Below are positions 27,738-38,929 of a DNA stretch of 64,000 nt, in pieces; the stretch's first letter is position 1; every line of letters begins with the position of its first letter. Both the position numbers and the translations under genes were made by a program. The stretch is from positions 1-64,000 of the forward strand of contig JAKOYD010000037.1 of assembly GCA_029780695.1 (NCBI GenBank). Reading direction: 5' to 3'. Under the pieces are notes generated by a model. That model worked only from the letters and a program-made list of their open reading frames with translations, was not told the DNA's origin and did no database searches. Origin of the DNA: Pseudomonadota bacterium. Lineage in GTDB: Bacteria > Pseudomonadota > Gammaproteobacteria > Burkholderiales > Burkholderiaceae_C.

Positions 27738-28701
27738 CATTCAGCTGCTGCTCCAGGTCGTGCAGCACCTGGTAGCAGGCCAGCACCTGTGCCACGCTGC
27801 TGTTGGGTTCGCGGCCTTCGCGGATGGCGGCAAAGAACTCGCGGTCCTGCAGCTCGATGCCGTTCATCGACACATCGACCTTGCTCACATCGACCACCGT
27901 CTCCGGACCCTTGGCGTGCGTCTGCACCAGGTCGTCGTAGCGGGCGATGTAGGTCGCCGTGTCGCCGATGTAGCGAAAGAAGGTGCCCAGCGGGCCGTCG
28001 TTGTTGAAGCTGAGGGACAGCGTGCAGATGGCGCCGTTGGCGGCCTGCAGCTGGATGCTCATGTCCATGGCGATGCCCAGGTCCTTGTGGATCGGCCCCT
28101 GCACGGCGTTGGCCTTGACGATGGGCGAGCCGCACTGGTAGGCGAACAGGTCCACCGTGTGCGCGGCATGGTGCCACAGCAGGTGGTCGGTCCACGAGCG
28201 CGGCTGGCCCAGCGCGTTCATGTTGGTGCGGCGGAAGAAGTAGGTCTGCACATCCATCTGCTGGATGTTGAACTCGCCCCGCAGGATGCGGTTGTGCACG
28301 TACTGGTGGCTGGGGTTGAAGCGGCGCGTGTGGCCGCACATGGCGACCAAGCCGGTCTTCTTTTGCAGGTCGACGACGGCCTGCGCGCCGGCCAGCGAAT
28401 CGGCCAGCGGAATCTCGACCTGCACGTGCTTGCCGGCCTGCAGGCACTGCATCGTCTGCTCGGCGTGCATCTGCGTGGGCGTGCAGAGGATGACGGCGTC
28501 GACGTCGGGCCGCGCCAGGCTGTCGGCCAGGTCGGTGGTGACGTGGCCGATGCCGTACTGGTTGGCCACTTCCTGCGTCTTGCCCAGGTCGCGGCTGATC
28601 AGCGAGACGACTTTGACGCCGTCGATGTTCTGGATGCCGTCCAGGTGCTTGATGCCGAAGGCGCCGGCACCGGCCAGCGCGACGTTGATGGGTTGGGTCA
28701 T
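27730..28701 (-). CDS. pmdC: 4-carboxy-2-hydroxymuconate-6-semialdehyde dehydrogenase (LigC/PmdC)
   Basis: A 323-aa Gfo/Idh/MocA-family NADP dehydrogenase that oxidises the protocatechuate ring-cleavage product to 2-pyrone-4,6-dicarboxylate. The N-terminal Rossmann motif is GAGAFGIKHLDG; the Gfo/Idh signature is VQVEIPLADS (the usual EKP replaced by EIP, as in LigC); the GHTRRFNPSHQYVH segment is typical of LigC. ATG 28701 fits the family. A 154-base gap with a hairpin repeat separates it from pmdAB upstream. Confidence 0.93.
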   Translation of the reverse strand: MTQPINVALAGAGAFGIKHLDGIQNIDGVKVVSLISRDLGKTQEVANQYGIGHVTTDLADSLARPDVDAVILCTPTQMHAEQTMQCLQAGKHVQVEIPLADSLAGAQAVVDLQKKTGLVAMCGHTRRFNPSHQYVHNRILRGEFNIQQMDVQTYFFRRTNMNALGQPRSWTDHLLWHHAAHTVDLFAYQCGSPIVKANAVQGPIHKDLGIAMDMSIQLQAANGAICTLSLSFNNDGPLGTFFRYIGDTATYIARYDDLVQTHAKGPETVVDVSKVDVSMNGIELQDREFFAAIREGREPNSSVAQVLACYQVLHDLEQQLNAA

Positions 28702-28734
28702 GGTGTTCCTTGTCGAGATGGAAAGGCTGCAATC

Positions 28735-28849
28735 AACAGCCGGACGCGAAGGACGCAAAAGTGACGCGAAGGACGCGAAAGAAAACCAAAAATTCTTGGC
28801 TGCCCCTTTTGCGTCCTTCGCGAATCCTTCGCGTCCTTCGCGTCCGGCA
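28735..28849. repeat. Hairpin repeat family B between pmdAB and pmdC
   Basis: AACAGCCGGACGCGAAGGAC at the left and CCTTCGCGTCCGGC at the right, with more GGACGCGAA units inside each arm. It occupies almost the whole gap between the two genes. Confidence 0.85.
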
Positions 28850-28855
28850 TTTCTC

Positions 28856-31176
<2,321 letters not shown>

Positions 31177-31201
31177 GATGTTTGGATGTAGATGCCGAAT
31201 A

Positions 31202-31319
31202 CCGGACGCGAAGAACGCGAAGGATTCGCGAAGGACGCAAAAAAAGGAACAGCCAAAAATTTTTTGGTTTTCTTTTGCGTCCTTCGCGTCACTTTTGCGC
31301 CCTTCGCGTCCGGCTGTTC
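31202..31319. repeat. Hairpin repeat family B between pmdF and pmdD
   Basis: CCGGACGCGAAGAACGCGAA on the left and GCGCCCTTCGCGTCCGG CTGTT on the right, with A-rich then T-rich centre. It fills the gap between the two genes. Confidence 0.85.
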
Positions 31320-31321
31320 AA

Positions 31322-32014
31322 TCAGTCGATGTAGCGCAGCCCCGCCTTGGCCAGCGGCTCGCGCATCTTGTAATAGTCCAGCCCCAGCGTGCCCGAGGCG
31401 AACTCGGCGCGCTTGGCGCCTTCGTTGGCTTCGCGCGCGGTGGCGGCTTGCAGCGTTTTCTCGGCGATGGCACGCGGCACGCAGACCACGCCGTCGTCGT
31501 CGGCCACGATCACGTCGCCGGGGTGCACGATCTGGCCCGCACACACCACGGGAATGTTGACGCTGCCCAGTGTGGCCTTGATGCAGCCCTTTGAGCTGAT
31601 GGACTTGCTCCAGACCGGGAACTGGATCTCGTGCTGCAGCATGCGCACGTCGCGCACGCCGGCGTCGATGACCAGCGCGCGCGCACCGCGCGCCTTGAAG
31701 CTGGTGGCCAGCAGGTCGCCAAAGTAGCCGTCGGTGCACTCTGACGTGACGCCGGCCACCACGATGTCGCCCGGGCGGATCTGCTCGGCCGCCACGTGCA
31801 GCATCCAGTTGTCGCCGGGTTGCAGCAACACGGTGACGGCGGTGCCGCTGACCGGCGCGCCCGAATAAATCGGCCGCATGTAGGGCTTGAGCAGGCCGAC
31901 GCGGCCCATCGCCTCGTGCACGGTGGCGCTGCCGAAGGCGGCCAAGGCGTCGGCGGTGGCCGCATCGGCGCGCTGGATGTTGCGGTAAACGACTCCGAGT
32001 TCGTACATGCTCAT
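31322..32014 (-). CDS. pmdF: 4-carboxy-4-hydroxy-2-oxoadipate aldolase (LigK/PmdF)
   Basis: A 230-aa RraA-like class II aldolase that splits 4-carboxy-4-hydroxy-2-oxoadipate into pyruvate and oxaloacetate, and may decarboxylate oxaloacetate. Family motifs are [42 protein letters not shown] (substrate Arg and metal Asp) and [11 protein letters not shown]. The ATG at 32014 overlaps the pmdE stop (ATGA); MYELG at 32008 is an alternative start. Confidence 0.94.
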   Translation of the reverse strand: MSMYELGVVYRNIQRADAATADALAAFGSATVHEAMGRVGLLKPYMRPIYSGAPVSGTAVTVLLQPGDNWMLHVAAEQIRPGDIVVAGVTSECTDGYFGDLLATSFKARGARALVIDAGVRDVRMLQHEIQFPVWSKSISSKGCIKATLGSVNIPVVCAGQIVHPGDVIVADDDGVVCVPRAIAEKTLQAATAREANEGAKRAEFASGTLGLDYYKMREPLAKAGLRYID

Positions 32015-33039
32015 TTCCCCTTTGCTTTCAGCGCGGCATCCAGGCGCGGAAACACCCGGCGCGCGTTGCCTTCATAAACCTTGAAGCGCTCTTCCTCGCT
32101 CAGATTGGCAGTGGCCTGCACGTAGCGCTTGGTGTCGTCGTAGTAGTGGCCGGATTCGGGGTCGATCCCGCGCACGGCGCCGATCATCTCGCTGGCAAAC
32201 AGGATGTTGTCGACCGGAATCACCTTGGTCAGCAAATCGATGCCCGGCTGGTGGTAGACGCAGGTGTCGAAGAAGATGTTGTTCAGCAGATGGTCTTGCA
32301 GCAGGGGCTTTTTCATCTCTTGCGCCAGGCCGCGGAAGCGCCCCCAGTGATACGGCACCGCGCCGCCGCCGTGCGGGATGACGAACTTGAGCGTCGGAAA
32401 GTCCTTGAACAAATCGCCCTGCAGGCACTGCATGAAAGCCGTGGTGTCGGCGTTCAGGTAATGCGCGCCGGTGGTGTGAAAGCACGCGTTGCAACTGGTG
32501 CTGACGTGGATCATCGCGGGGATGTCGTACTCGACCATCTTCTCGTAGATCGGGTACCAGTGGCGGTCGGTCAGTGGCGGGCTGGTCCAGTGGCCGCCGC
32601 TCGGGTCGGGGTTCAGGTTGATGCCGACGAAACCATAATCCTTGACGCACTTTTCCAACTCAGGGATGCACGTCGCCGGATCGACGCCGGGCGACTGCGG
32701 CAGCATGGCGGCGCCGATGAAATGGTCGGGAAACAGCTGGCTGACGCGGTAGCACAGCTCGTTGCAGATCGCCGCCCACGTGCTGCTGACCTCAAAGTCG
32801 CCAATGTGGTGCGCCATGAAGCTGGCGCGCGGGCTGAAGATGGTCAGGTCGCTGCCGCGCTCTTTCATCAGGCGCAGCTGGTTGGTCTCGATCGACTCGC
32901 GCAGTTCGTCGTCGGAAATCTTCAGGTCAGCCACCTTGGGCTTGGCCGACGGGTCCTTGATGCCGGCAATCTGCTGGTTGCGCCAGCTTTCCAGCGCCTT
33001 GGGCGCGGTGGTGTAGTGGCCGTGGCAATCGATGATCAT
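32011..33039 (-). CDS. pmdE: 4-oxalomesaconate hydratase (LigJ/PmdE)
   Basis: A 342-aa amidohydrolase-fold hydratase that adds water to 4-oxalomesaconate to give 4-carboxy-4-hydroxy-2-oxoadipate. It starts [16 protein letters not shown] with the metal-binding HxH, and has [15 protein letters not shown], the His in MIHVSTSCN, and [16 protein letters not shown], typical of LigJ. ATG 33039 has a purine-rich ribosome binding site (GAGGAGACACC); the upstream extension is discounted. Coupled to pmdF by a four-base overlap. Confidence 0.95.
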   Translation of the reverse strand: MIIDCHGHYTTAPKALESWRNQQIAGIKDPSAKPKVADLKISDDELRESIETNQLRLMKERGSDLTIFSPRASFMAHHIGDFEVSSTWAAICNELCYRVSQLFPDHFIGAAMLPQSPGVDPATCIPELEKCVKDYGFVGINLNPDPSGGHWTSPPLTDRHWYPIYEKMVEYDIPAMIHVSTSCNACFHTTGAHYLNADTTAFMQCLQGDLFKDFPTLKFVIPHGGGAVPYHWGRFRGLAQEMKKPLLQDHLLNNIFFDTCVYHQPGIDLLTKVIPVDNILFASEMIGAVRGIDPESGHYYDDTKRYVQATANLSEEERFKVYEGNARRVFPRLDAALKAKGK

Positions 33040-33103
33040 GGTGGTGGTGTCTCCTCGGAAAGCGATCGAAAACAAAACGGGATGTCGTGGACTGCGGGCA
33101 GTT

Positions 33104-34507
33104 TCAGTGTGCGGTGACGTCCTCGAAGCTCACCTTGTCCGCCTTGCGTTCGGGATGAACCCACTGCTTGACGAACAAGGCCGCCGCGGCGATCAGCGCC
33201 GGCACCGCCATGGTGAGGAACACGCCTTCGAAGCCCATCTTGCGCCGCGCGAGTTCCGCCACCAGAAAAGACCCGGCGATGCCGCCGAAGCGGCCGAACG
33301 CCATCATCCACGATACCCCGGTCGCCCGTCCCTGCGTCGGATAGAAGGCCGCCGCCAGCGAGGGCAAGGACGACTGCGAGGTGTTCATGATGACACCCGC
33401 CACGAACACCGCCAGCATCAGCATGGCAATGCCGCCCGTCGCCTGGCCGATCAGGGCCACGGTCACGGCGGTCAGGGCAAAGCCCACGCCGACGATGATG
33501 TTGGCGTTGAAGCGGTCCATCAGAAAGCCGAAGAAGATGGCGCCCACGCCGCCCAGCGAAAACAGCGCGGCGATGAGCGTGGCCTGCGCCTGCGGCACGC
33601 CGGCTTCCTTGAACAGCACCGGCATCCAGTTGACCAGTCCGTAGAAGATGACCAGGCCCATGAAATAAGCCACCCACAGCATCAGCGTGCCGACGAGGTA
33701 GCGACCGGACATGACCAGCGCCACCCCGCTTTGCTGCCCCTGGGCTGCCGACGGCGCCGACTCGGGCAGCACAAAGCGCTGGGCCTGATCGGCACTGGCA
33801 TGGATGCGCCGCAGCACGCGGCGCAGGCGGTCGGCCGAATAGCCCCGGCTGACCATGTAGCGCGCCGACTCGGGCAGCGCGACGACCATGACCAGCGCCA
33901 GCAGCAGCGGCACCACGCCGCCGAGAATGAGCACGCTGCGCCAGCCGAACTGGGGAATCATCCACGCCGCCAAAAAGCCGCCAAACGCCGCCCCCAGCGG
34001 AAAGCCGCAGAACATGGTGTTGGTGATGATGGCACGGCGCGCATCGGGGCAGTATTCGCTCATCAGCGTCACCGCGTTGGGCATGGCCGCGCCCAGGCCC
34101 AGGCCGGTGACGAAACGCCACACCGTCAGCGTCGACAGCTCGCCCGAAAACGCCGACGCCAGGCAGGCGCCGCCCATCACCAGCACGGCCGCCACCAGCA
34201 CCGCCTTGCGGCCAAAGCGGTCGGCCAGCGGGCCGGCGGCCATGGCGCCGCCCGCCAGGCCGAACAGCGCCGCGCTCAGCACCGGGGCCAGCGCCGGCTT
34301 GGCAATGCCCCATTCACCCAGCAGCGAGGGCGCGATGTAGCCAATCGCCGCAGTGTCAAAACCGTCCAGCAGAACGATCAGAAAGCACACGCCAAACACC
34401 AGCCACTGGTAGGCTGAAAACGGCTGGGTGTTGAGAAAGCGTTGCACATCGAGCGTGCCGCTCGCGGGCAGCGTCGAGCTATCGACGGAAGGGACGGTGG
34501 CGTTCAT
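33104..34507 (-). CDS. pmdK: Aromatic acid/H+ symporter, AAHS family MFS (PmdK)
   Basis: A 467-aa inner-membrane transporter with twelve predicted helices, likely importing protocatechuate or a related hydroxybenzoate. The first helix carries the AAHS signature LLDGFDTAAIGYIAPSL and the 2-3 loop has GPLADRFGRK, both as in PcaK. It is the first gene of the operon (pmdK-E-F-D-AB-C), matching its place in Comamonas pmd clusters, and is divergent from a LysR gene. ATG 34507 was chosen for the family N-terminus. Confidence 0.92.
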   Translation of the reverse strand: MNATVPSVDSSTLPASGTLDVQRFLNTQPFSAYQWLVFGVCFLIVLLDGFDTAAIGYIAPSLLGEWGIAKPALAPVLSAALFGLAGGAMAAGPLADRFGRKAVLVAAVLVMGGACLASAFSGELSTLTVWRFVTGLGLGAAMPNAVTLMSEYCPDARRAIITNTMFCGFPLGAAFGGFLAAWMIPQFGWRSVLILGGVVPLLLALVMVVALPESARYMVSRGYSADRLRRVLRRIHASADQAQRFVLPESAPSAAQGQQSGVALVMSGRYLVGTLMLWVAYFMGLVIFYGLVNWMPVLFKEAGVPQAQATLIAALFSLGGVGAIFFGFLMDRFNANIIVGVGFALTAVTVALIGQATGGIAMLMLAVFVAGVIMNTSQSSLPSLAAAFYPTQGRATGVSWMMAFGRFGGIAGSFLVAELARRKMGFEGVFLTMAVPALIAAAALFVKQWVHPERKADKVSFEDVTAH

Positions 34508-34652
34508 GGTTTTGTCTCCGGCCCGCGTGCTCACATCGGCACATGCTGGGCTGCGTCAATTGTCGGCAGTCCGTTCAATCTTAAACAGATGGAATAACAC
34601 ACTATCAGATATAAACTTATTCAATATCTTGTTGGCAGTGTGGGCCCCACCG
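34508..34652. promoter_or_regulatory. Divergent AT-rich control region between pmdK and the LysR gene
   Basis: A 145-base gap, far more AT-rich than its surroundings around 34575-34630. It has an AATAA (34593-34597) / TTATT (34617-34621) dyad and a smaller ATAA-AC-TTAT at 34611-34620. The layout suits a LysR-type operator controlling both directions; the exact binding site is not resolved. Confidence 0.45.
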
Positions 34653-35579
34653 ATGGATCTCAAGCAACTCGACTACTTCGTCCGCGTGGCCGAGCTGGGC
34701 AGCTTTACCCGCGCCGCCGCCGCGCTGGGCGTGGCCCAGCCCGCGCTGAGCCGGCAGGTGCGACTGCTGGAAGTCGAACTGCGCCAGAACCTGTTGACGC
34801 GCAACGGCCGCGGCGCGGTGCCGACCGACGCCGGCCAGCTGCTGCTGGAGCACGCGCGCGGCATCTTGCACCAGATCGAGCGCACGCGCGAAGACCTGGC
34901 CCGCATGCGCGGCGGCCTGGCCGGGCGGGTGGCGCTGGGTTTGCCGCCCAGCGTGGCGCGCGCGCTGGCGGTGCCGCTGGTGCACGCCTTCCGGGCCGAA
35001 CTGCCCGACGCCCGGCTCACGCTGTCGGAAGGGCTGTCGACCCGCATGACCGAACAAGTGGCCCACGGCGAGCTGGACCTGGCCGTGCTGTACAACGCGC
35101 AGCCGGTGGCCGAACTGGAAATCGCCCCGCTGGCGCGCGAAGAATTGCTGCTGGTGCAACGCGCTGCGGGCGCGCCGGACGAAACGGCCGCACCGGTCAC
35201 CCTGGCCGAATTGGCCAACGTGCCCCTGGTCATCCCCAGCCGCCCCAACGCGATCCGCATGCACGTCGAGGCAGAACTGGCGGCCGCGGGCCTCAAGCCC
35301 GGCGTAGCGCTGGAGATTGACGGCGTGGCCGCCATCCTCGATCTGGTGGCGGACGGCGCCGGTTGCGCCATCCTGTCGCGCCACGCCGTCGCCAGCGCGC
35401 CGCGACCCGACGTGTTGGCAATGCGCGGCATTGCCGGGCGGCAGGGGCCACTCACCATCGCGCTGTACACCGCCGCCAGCGCCCTGCGGCCGGCCACCGG
35501 CACGCAGCAGCAGGTGTTGGCGCTGGTGCGCCGCCTGGCCCGCCAGCGCATGGCGTCGGACGAGGGAACCACGGGCTGA
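34653..35579 (+). CDS. LysR-family regulator of the pmd operon
   Basis: A 308-aa LysR-type transcription factor. The helix-turn-helix is at residues about 3-60 (MDLKQLDYFVRVAELGSFTRAAAALGVAQPALSRQVRLLE region), followed by the effector-binding domain. ATG 34653 is the standard LysR start; the frame extends upstream through the control region. Its divergent position suggests it activates pmdK-E-F-D-AB-C in response to protocatechuate or a pathway intermediate, as LysR regulators of such operons do. It may be equivalent to PmdR; this was not verified. Confidence 0.9.
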   Translation: MDLKQLDYFVRVAELGSFTRAAAALGVAQPALSRQVRLLEVELRQNLLTRNGRGAVPTDAGQLLLEHARGILHQIERTREDLARMRGGLAGRVALGLPPSVARALAVPLVHAFRAELPDARLTLSEGLSTRMTEQVAHGELDLAVLYNAQPVAELEIAPLAREELLLVQRAAGAPDETAAPVTLAELANVPLVIPSRPNAIRMHVEAELAAAGLKPGVALEIDGVAAILDLVADGAGCAILSRHAVASAPRPDVLAMRGIAGRQGPLTIALYTAASALRPATGTQQQVLALVRRLARQRMASDEGTTG

Positions 35580-35711
35580 GCGCCTGCTCGTCACCAGCCC
35601 GGACAGCACAGCATCCCGATTTGGCAATCGTTCAACGGCTTGACGTTAGTCGGCACATCGTTGCACTGCATGCACGCCTGCCGTCAGCAGACTATGCTGC
35701 CCAATAGCGCC

Positions 35712-37325
35712 CTACAGCAACGGCTTCAACCCCAGTTCCAGCAAGAACGCGTTGTGCTTGTCTCTCGCCGCCGCAATCGCCTTTTCAATCTCCACCAGCT
35801 CTTGGTGCGTCGCATCCAGATCAATCTCCGCCTCGCCCACTGCGGTGCTGATGTAGCGTGAGATGTTCAGGTTGAAATCGTTCTTCTCGATTTCCGCCAT
35901 CTCCACCTTGCGTGAATAGCTCGGCTCATCTTTGCGAGACTGGTAAGTCTGGATGATCCTGTCGATGTGCTCGGGCTTGAGCTGGTTCTGCCGCTTGCCC
36001 TTTTCAAAGTGCTCGGCGGCGTTGATGAACAGCACGTCATTCGGCTTCTTGCACTTCTTCAGCACTAGGATGCAGACCGGGATGCCAGTCGAATAGAACA
36101 GGTTGGCGGGCAGGCCAATCACGGTGTCAATGTGCCCATCCTTCAGCAGCTTGGTGCGGATGCGTTCTTCCGCCCCGCCCCTGAACAGCACGCCGTGCGG
36201 CAGGATGATGGCCATCACGCCTTCATCTTTAAGGTAGTGAAAGCCGTGCAGCAAAAACGCAAAGTCGGCCGCCGACTTGGGCGCCAGCCCGTGGCTTTTG
36301 AAGCGCACATCGTCGGCCAGCGCGTCGGTCGGCTCCCAGCGGTAGCTGAACGGCGGGTTGGCCACGATGGCGTCAAAGCTCGGCTTTTTGGCCGGGTTCT
36401 GCTCGCGCATCATGTCCCACTCGTTGAGCAGGGTGTCGCCGTGGAAGATCTCGAACTCGGTGTCCTTCACCCCGTGCAGCAGCATGTTCATGCGCGCCAG
36501 GTTGTAGGTGGTGATGTTCTTTTCCTGGCCAAAAATCTTGCCAATCGTCCCACCGGCCTTTGCCACCTGCTTGCGCACGTTCAGCAACAGCGAGCCCGAG
36601 CCACAGGCAAAGTCCAGCACGCTGTCCAGCCGCGGTCTGGGGCCGGTTTTTGGCTCCTGACTGTCCAGCGTGACGATGCCGGAGAGGATGTCCGAAATTT
36701 GCTGCGGCGTGTAGAACTCGCCCGCCTTCTTGCCCGAGCCGGCGGCAAACTGGCCGATCAGGTATTCATACGCATCGCCCAGCGTGTCCATGTCGGTCGA
36801 AAACTCCGCCAGCCCCTCGGCAATCCTGGTGATGATGGCGCAGAGCTTGGCGTTGCGGTCGGCGTAGGTTTTGCCCAGCTTGGGCGAACCCAGGTCAATC
36901 TCGGAAAACAGCCCTTGGAAGGTGCTTTCAAACGATTCCGTCTCGATGTACTTGAAGCCCGCTTGCAGCGTGTTGAGCAGTTCCGCGTTCTGCGTGCGCG
37001 CCATGTTGGCCACGCTGTTCCACAAGTGCTCGGGCTGAATCACATAGTGCACTTTGCGGCGCATTTGCTTCTCGAACGCCGGAACGTCGTCCACGTTGTT
37101 GGCGTACCAAAGCGCCAGCGGAACCTTGCGCGCGTCGCCGCCCACATCGGGGTAGTCGCGCCCCAGTTCCTTCCTGGCTGCCGCCTCATAGTTGTCCGAG
37201 AGGTAGCGCAGGAACAAGAACGACAGCATGTAGTCGCGGAAGTCGTCCGCATCCATCGCCCCGCGCAGTTGGTCGGCAATGCTCCACAGCGTGTTGCCCA
37301 GTTGTTTTTGGTTGGCTTCCGTCAT
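35712..37325 (-). CDS. hsdM: Type I restriction-modification DNA methyltransferase HsdM
   Basis: A 537-aa N6-adenine methyltransferase, forming the M2S core with HsdS. The N-terminal HsdM helical domain (LWSIADQLRGAMDADDFRDY) is followed by motif I DFACGSGSLLLN near residue 240 and motif IV NPPF near residue 321 (IVANPPFSYRW). Length is complete. It is the last gene of the operon and overlaps rhuM by four bases. Confidence 0.95.
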   Translation of the reverse strand: MTEANQKQLGNTLWSIADQLRGAMDADDFRDYMLSFLFLRYLSDNYEAAARKELGRDYPDVGGDARKVPLALWYANNVDDVPAFEKQMRRKVHYVIQPEHLWNSVANMARTQNAELLNTLQAGFKYIETESFESTFQGLFSEIDLGSPKLGKTYADRNAKLCAIITRIAEGLAEFSTDMDTLGDAYEYLIGQFAAGSGKKAGEFYTPQQISDILSGIVTLDSQEPKTGPRPRLDSVLDFACGSGSLLLNVRKQVAKAGGTIGKIFGQEKNITTYNLARMNMLLHGVKDTEFEIFHGDTLLNEWDMMREQNPAKKPSFDAIVANPPFSYRWEPTDALADDVRFKSHGLAPKSAADFAFLLHGFHYLKDEGVMAIILPHGVLFRGGAEERIRTKLLKDGHIDTVIGLPANLFYSTGIPVCILVLKKCKKPNDVLFINAAEHFEKGKRQNQLKPEHIDRIIQTYQSRKDEPSYSRKVEMAEIEKNDFNLNISRYISTAVGEAEIDLDATHQELVEIEKAIAAARDKHNAFLLELGLKPLL

Positions 37326-38332
37326 TTTTTGGGGCGTCGTTTCAGTTGGGCTTCCAGCGCTTGCAAATCGGCCTCGTCCTGCTGGTCGGCCGCAATGGCT
37401 TCGCGCCGCTTGCGGTCGTGGTCAAACTGCACGTACAGCTCGCCTGTGCGCGCCTCCATCTGCGCATGGCTGACCGTGCCTGCGTGCGTGAGCAGCGGAA
37501 AGCCGTTGGAGGTGATGATCTGATCCACGTTCTGTCGCCAGAACGCCATGCGCGTCTCTTGCTTAGCCTTGGCGCGCAGTGCGGCGGTTTCCAGAAAGAT
37601 GACCACCAGCCGGTTCAGCGTGTCGATCTCGTCCTCGGTCAGGTAGTTCTTGGCGACCACGATGTCGGTCTTACGCACCTTGTCACCCTTCCACGCCATC
37701 AGGCCAAAGTGCGGGTCGGCCGCATTCGCCCGCGCCATGATCAGCTCGGCAGCCGTCTGTTGTGTCACGGCAAAGATCAACTGGTTCTGCACCGTGGCAA
37801 AGAACACCTGCGTGGCCTGGTCCGTCTTGTCGTAGTCGCTGGACAGGGCAAACAGCTCGCGCACCTTTTGGTAAAAACGCTTTTCCGACGCCCGAATGTC
37901 GCGGATGCGTGCCAGCATCTCGTCAAAGTAGTCCGGGCGGCCGTCCGGGTTCTTCAGCCGCTCGTCGTCCATCGCAAAGCCCTTGGTCAGGTACTCCTTC
38001 AGAACGGTCGATGCCCAGCGGCGGAACTGCACCCCGCGCGGCGAGCGCACCCGGTAGCCTACGGCCAGGATGGCGTCGAGCTTGTAGAGCGTGACGAGGC
38101 GCTGCACCTCTCGCCCGCCTTCGGTTTGAACTACCGAGGATTCCTCGGTAGTTGCCTCCCGGCTCAGTTCCCCATCCTCGAAGATGTTCTTCAAGTGCAG
38201 CCCCACGTTGTCCGTGCTCACGTCAAAGAGCTGGGCCATTTCACGCTGCGTCAGCCAGACCGTCTGGTCTTTCGCCCGCAGCTTGATCTGGCTGCGGCCG
38301 TCTTCGGTGGTGTAGAGAATCAGGGCGCTCAT
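37322..38332 (-). CDS. rhuM: RhuM family protein
   Basis: A 336-aa protein of the virulence RhuM family, first named in a Salmonella pathogenicity island and often found beside type I restriction genes. It opens with a MvaI/Bro-N-like DNA-binding-type segment (VWLTQREMAQLFDVSTDNVGLHLKNI), then RSPRGVQFRRWASTVLKEYL, and ends in a charged coiled helix. No transmembrane segment or signal peptide is seen. Its biochemical role is not established. It overlaps DUF559 upstream and hsdM downstream by four bases each, so it is translated as part of the hsd operon. Confidence 0.9.
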   Translation of the reverse strand: MSALILYTTEDGRSQIKLRAKDQTVWLTQREMAQLFDVSTDNVGLHLKNIFEDGELSREATTEESSVVQTEGGREVQRLVTLYKLDAILAVGYRVRSPRGVQFRRWASTVLKEYLTKGFAMDDERLKNPDGRPDYFDEMLARIRDIRASEKRFYQKVRELFALSSDYDKTDQATQVFFATVQNQLIFAVTQQTAAELIMARANAADPHFGLMAWKGDKVRKTDIVVAKNYLTEDEIDTLNRLVVIFLETAALRAKAKQETRMAFWRQNVDQIITSNGFPLLTHAGTVSHAQMEARTGELYVQFDHDRKRREAIAADQQDEADLQALEAQLKRRPKK

Positions 38333-38700
38333 GCCTGTACCGCCCCGGGCGTTTCCAAAAGCTGCTGCATCAAGAACCTAATGACAGCAGCCATGTTGTG
38401 CTTGACGTCTTTGTCCAGAATGCGAATCACGCGCAGACCAATCCCCCCAAGAAAGGCATCACGCTGCGCGTCGTACTCGGCTTTGTCGTCGTGGCTGCCG
38501 CCATCCACCTCGATCACAGCGCCCTTCTCGGCACAGTAAAAGTCCACAATGTAATTCCCGATGATCTTTTGCCGATCAAAATCCAAGCCCTTGAATTGCC
38601 CGTTTTTCAATTGATTCCAGAGCAAGACTTCGGCCAGATTGCCAGCTTTGCGCAATGCTTTGGCACGCGCTTTCAATGCAGGATTGAAAGGCAAAGCCAT
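38329..38700 (-). CDS. DUF559 (Vsr-like endonuclease fold) protein
   Basis: A 123-aa predicted nuclease-fold protein. It begins MALPFNPALKARAKALRK and contains the DUF559 core FDRQKIIGNYIVDFYC, VIEVDGGSHD and AQRDAFLGGIGLRVIRI, where D, E and H/Q residues match the Vsr/PD-(D/E)XK fold. The ATG at 38700 gives the usual family length. The frame continues upstream to ATG 38880 through a GC-rich repeat cluster, which would add 60 low-complexity residues and is less likely to be translated. It sits between hsdS and rhuM, overlapping the latter by four bases. Confidence 0.82.
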   Translation of the reverse strand: MALPFNPALKARAKALRKAGNLAEVLLWNQLKNGQFKGLDFDRQKIIGNYIVDFYCAEKGAVIEVDGGSHDDKAEYDAQRDAFLGGIGLRVIRILDKDVKHNMAAVIRFLMQQLLETPGAVQA

Positions 38701-38768
38701 ATAGCTTCTGGTAAAGCGCGTTCCATTTGCTTGAGGCGGCTCCAAATTCCCGTCGTGTGCAGGATTAG

Positions 38769-38929
38769 GCCGCAGGCGGGGGGTGGATTCCCCTCCCGTG
38801 GAGGCGTGCGCCGAATTCCCCTCCTCTGGAGGGGTACGCCGTAGGCGGGGGGTGGTTGCCTTAGGGTCTCGCTGTGTCATCAAACCACCCCGTCAGGCTT
38901 CGCCTGACACCCCTCCAACGGAGGGGAAT
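38769..38929. repeat. Cluster of GGAGG/CCTCC palindromic repeat units
   Basis: Two direct copies of GCC(G)YAGGCGGGGGGTGG (38769-38786 and 38838-38855) and three CCCCTCC-N-GGAGG hairpins, plus GTCAGGCTTCGCCTGAC. It forms the 3' end of hsdS and the region before DUF559. Similar elements are dispersed in Burkholderiales. Confidence 0.65.

Noticed and set aside
26629-28764. A 711-codon plus-strand frame across the reductase and pmdC genes
   Set aside because: Low-complexity shadow translation; the minus-strand genes have clear family motifs.
38701-38880. An extended N-terminus of the DUF559 protein
   Set aside because: It would be read through GC-rich repeats and adds low-complexity residues; ATG 38700 gives the usual family length.
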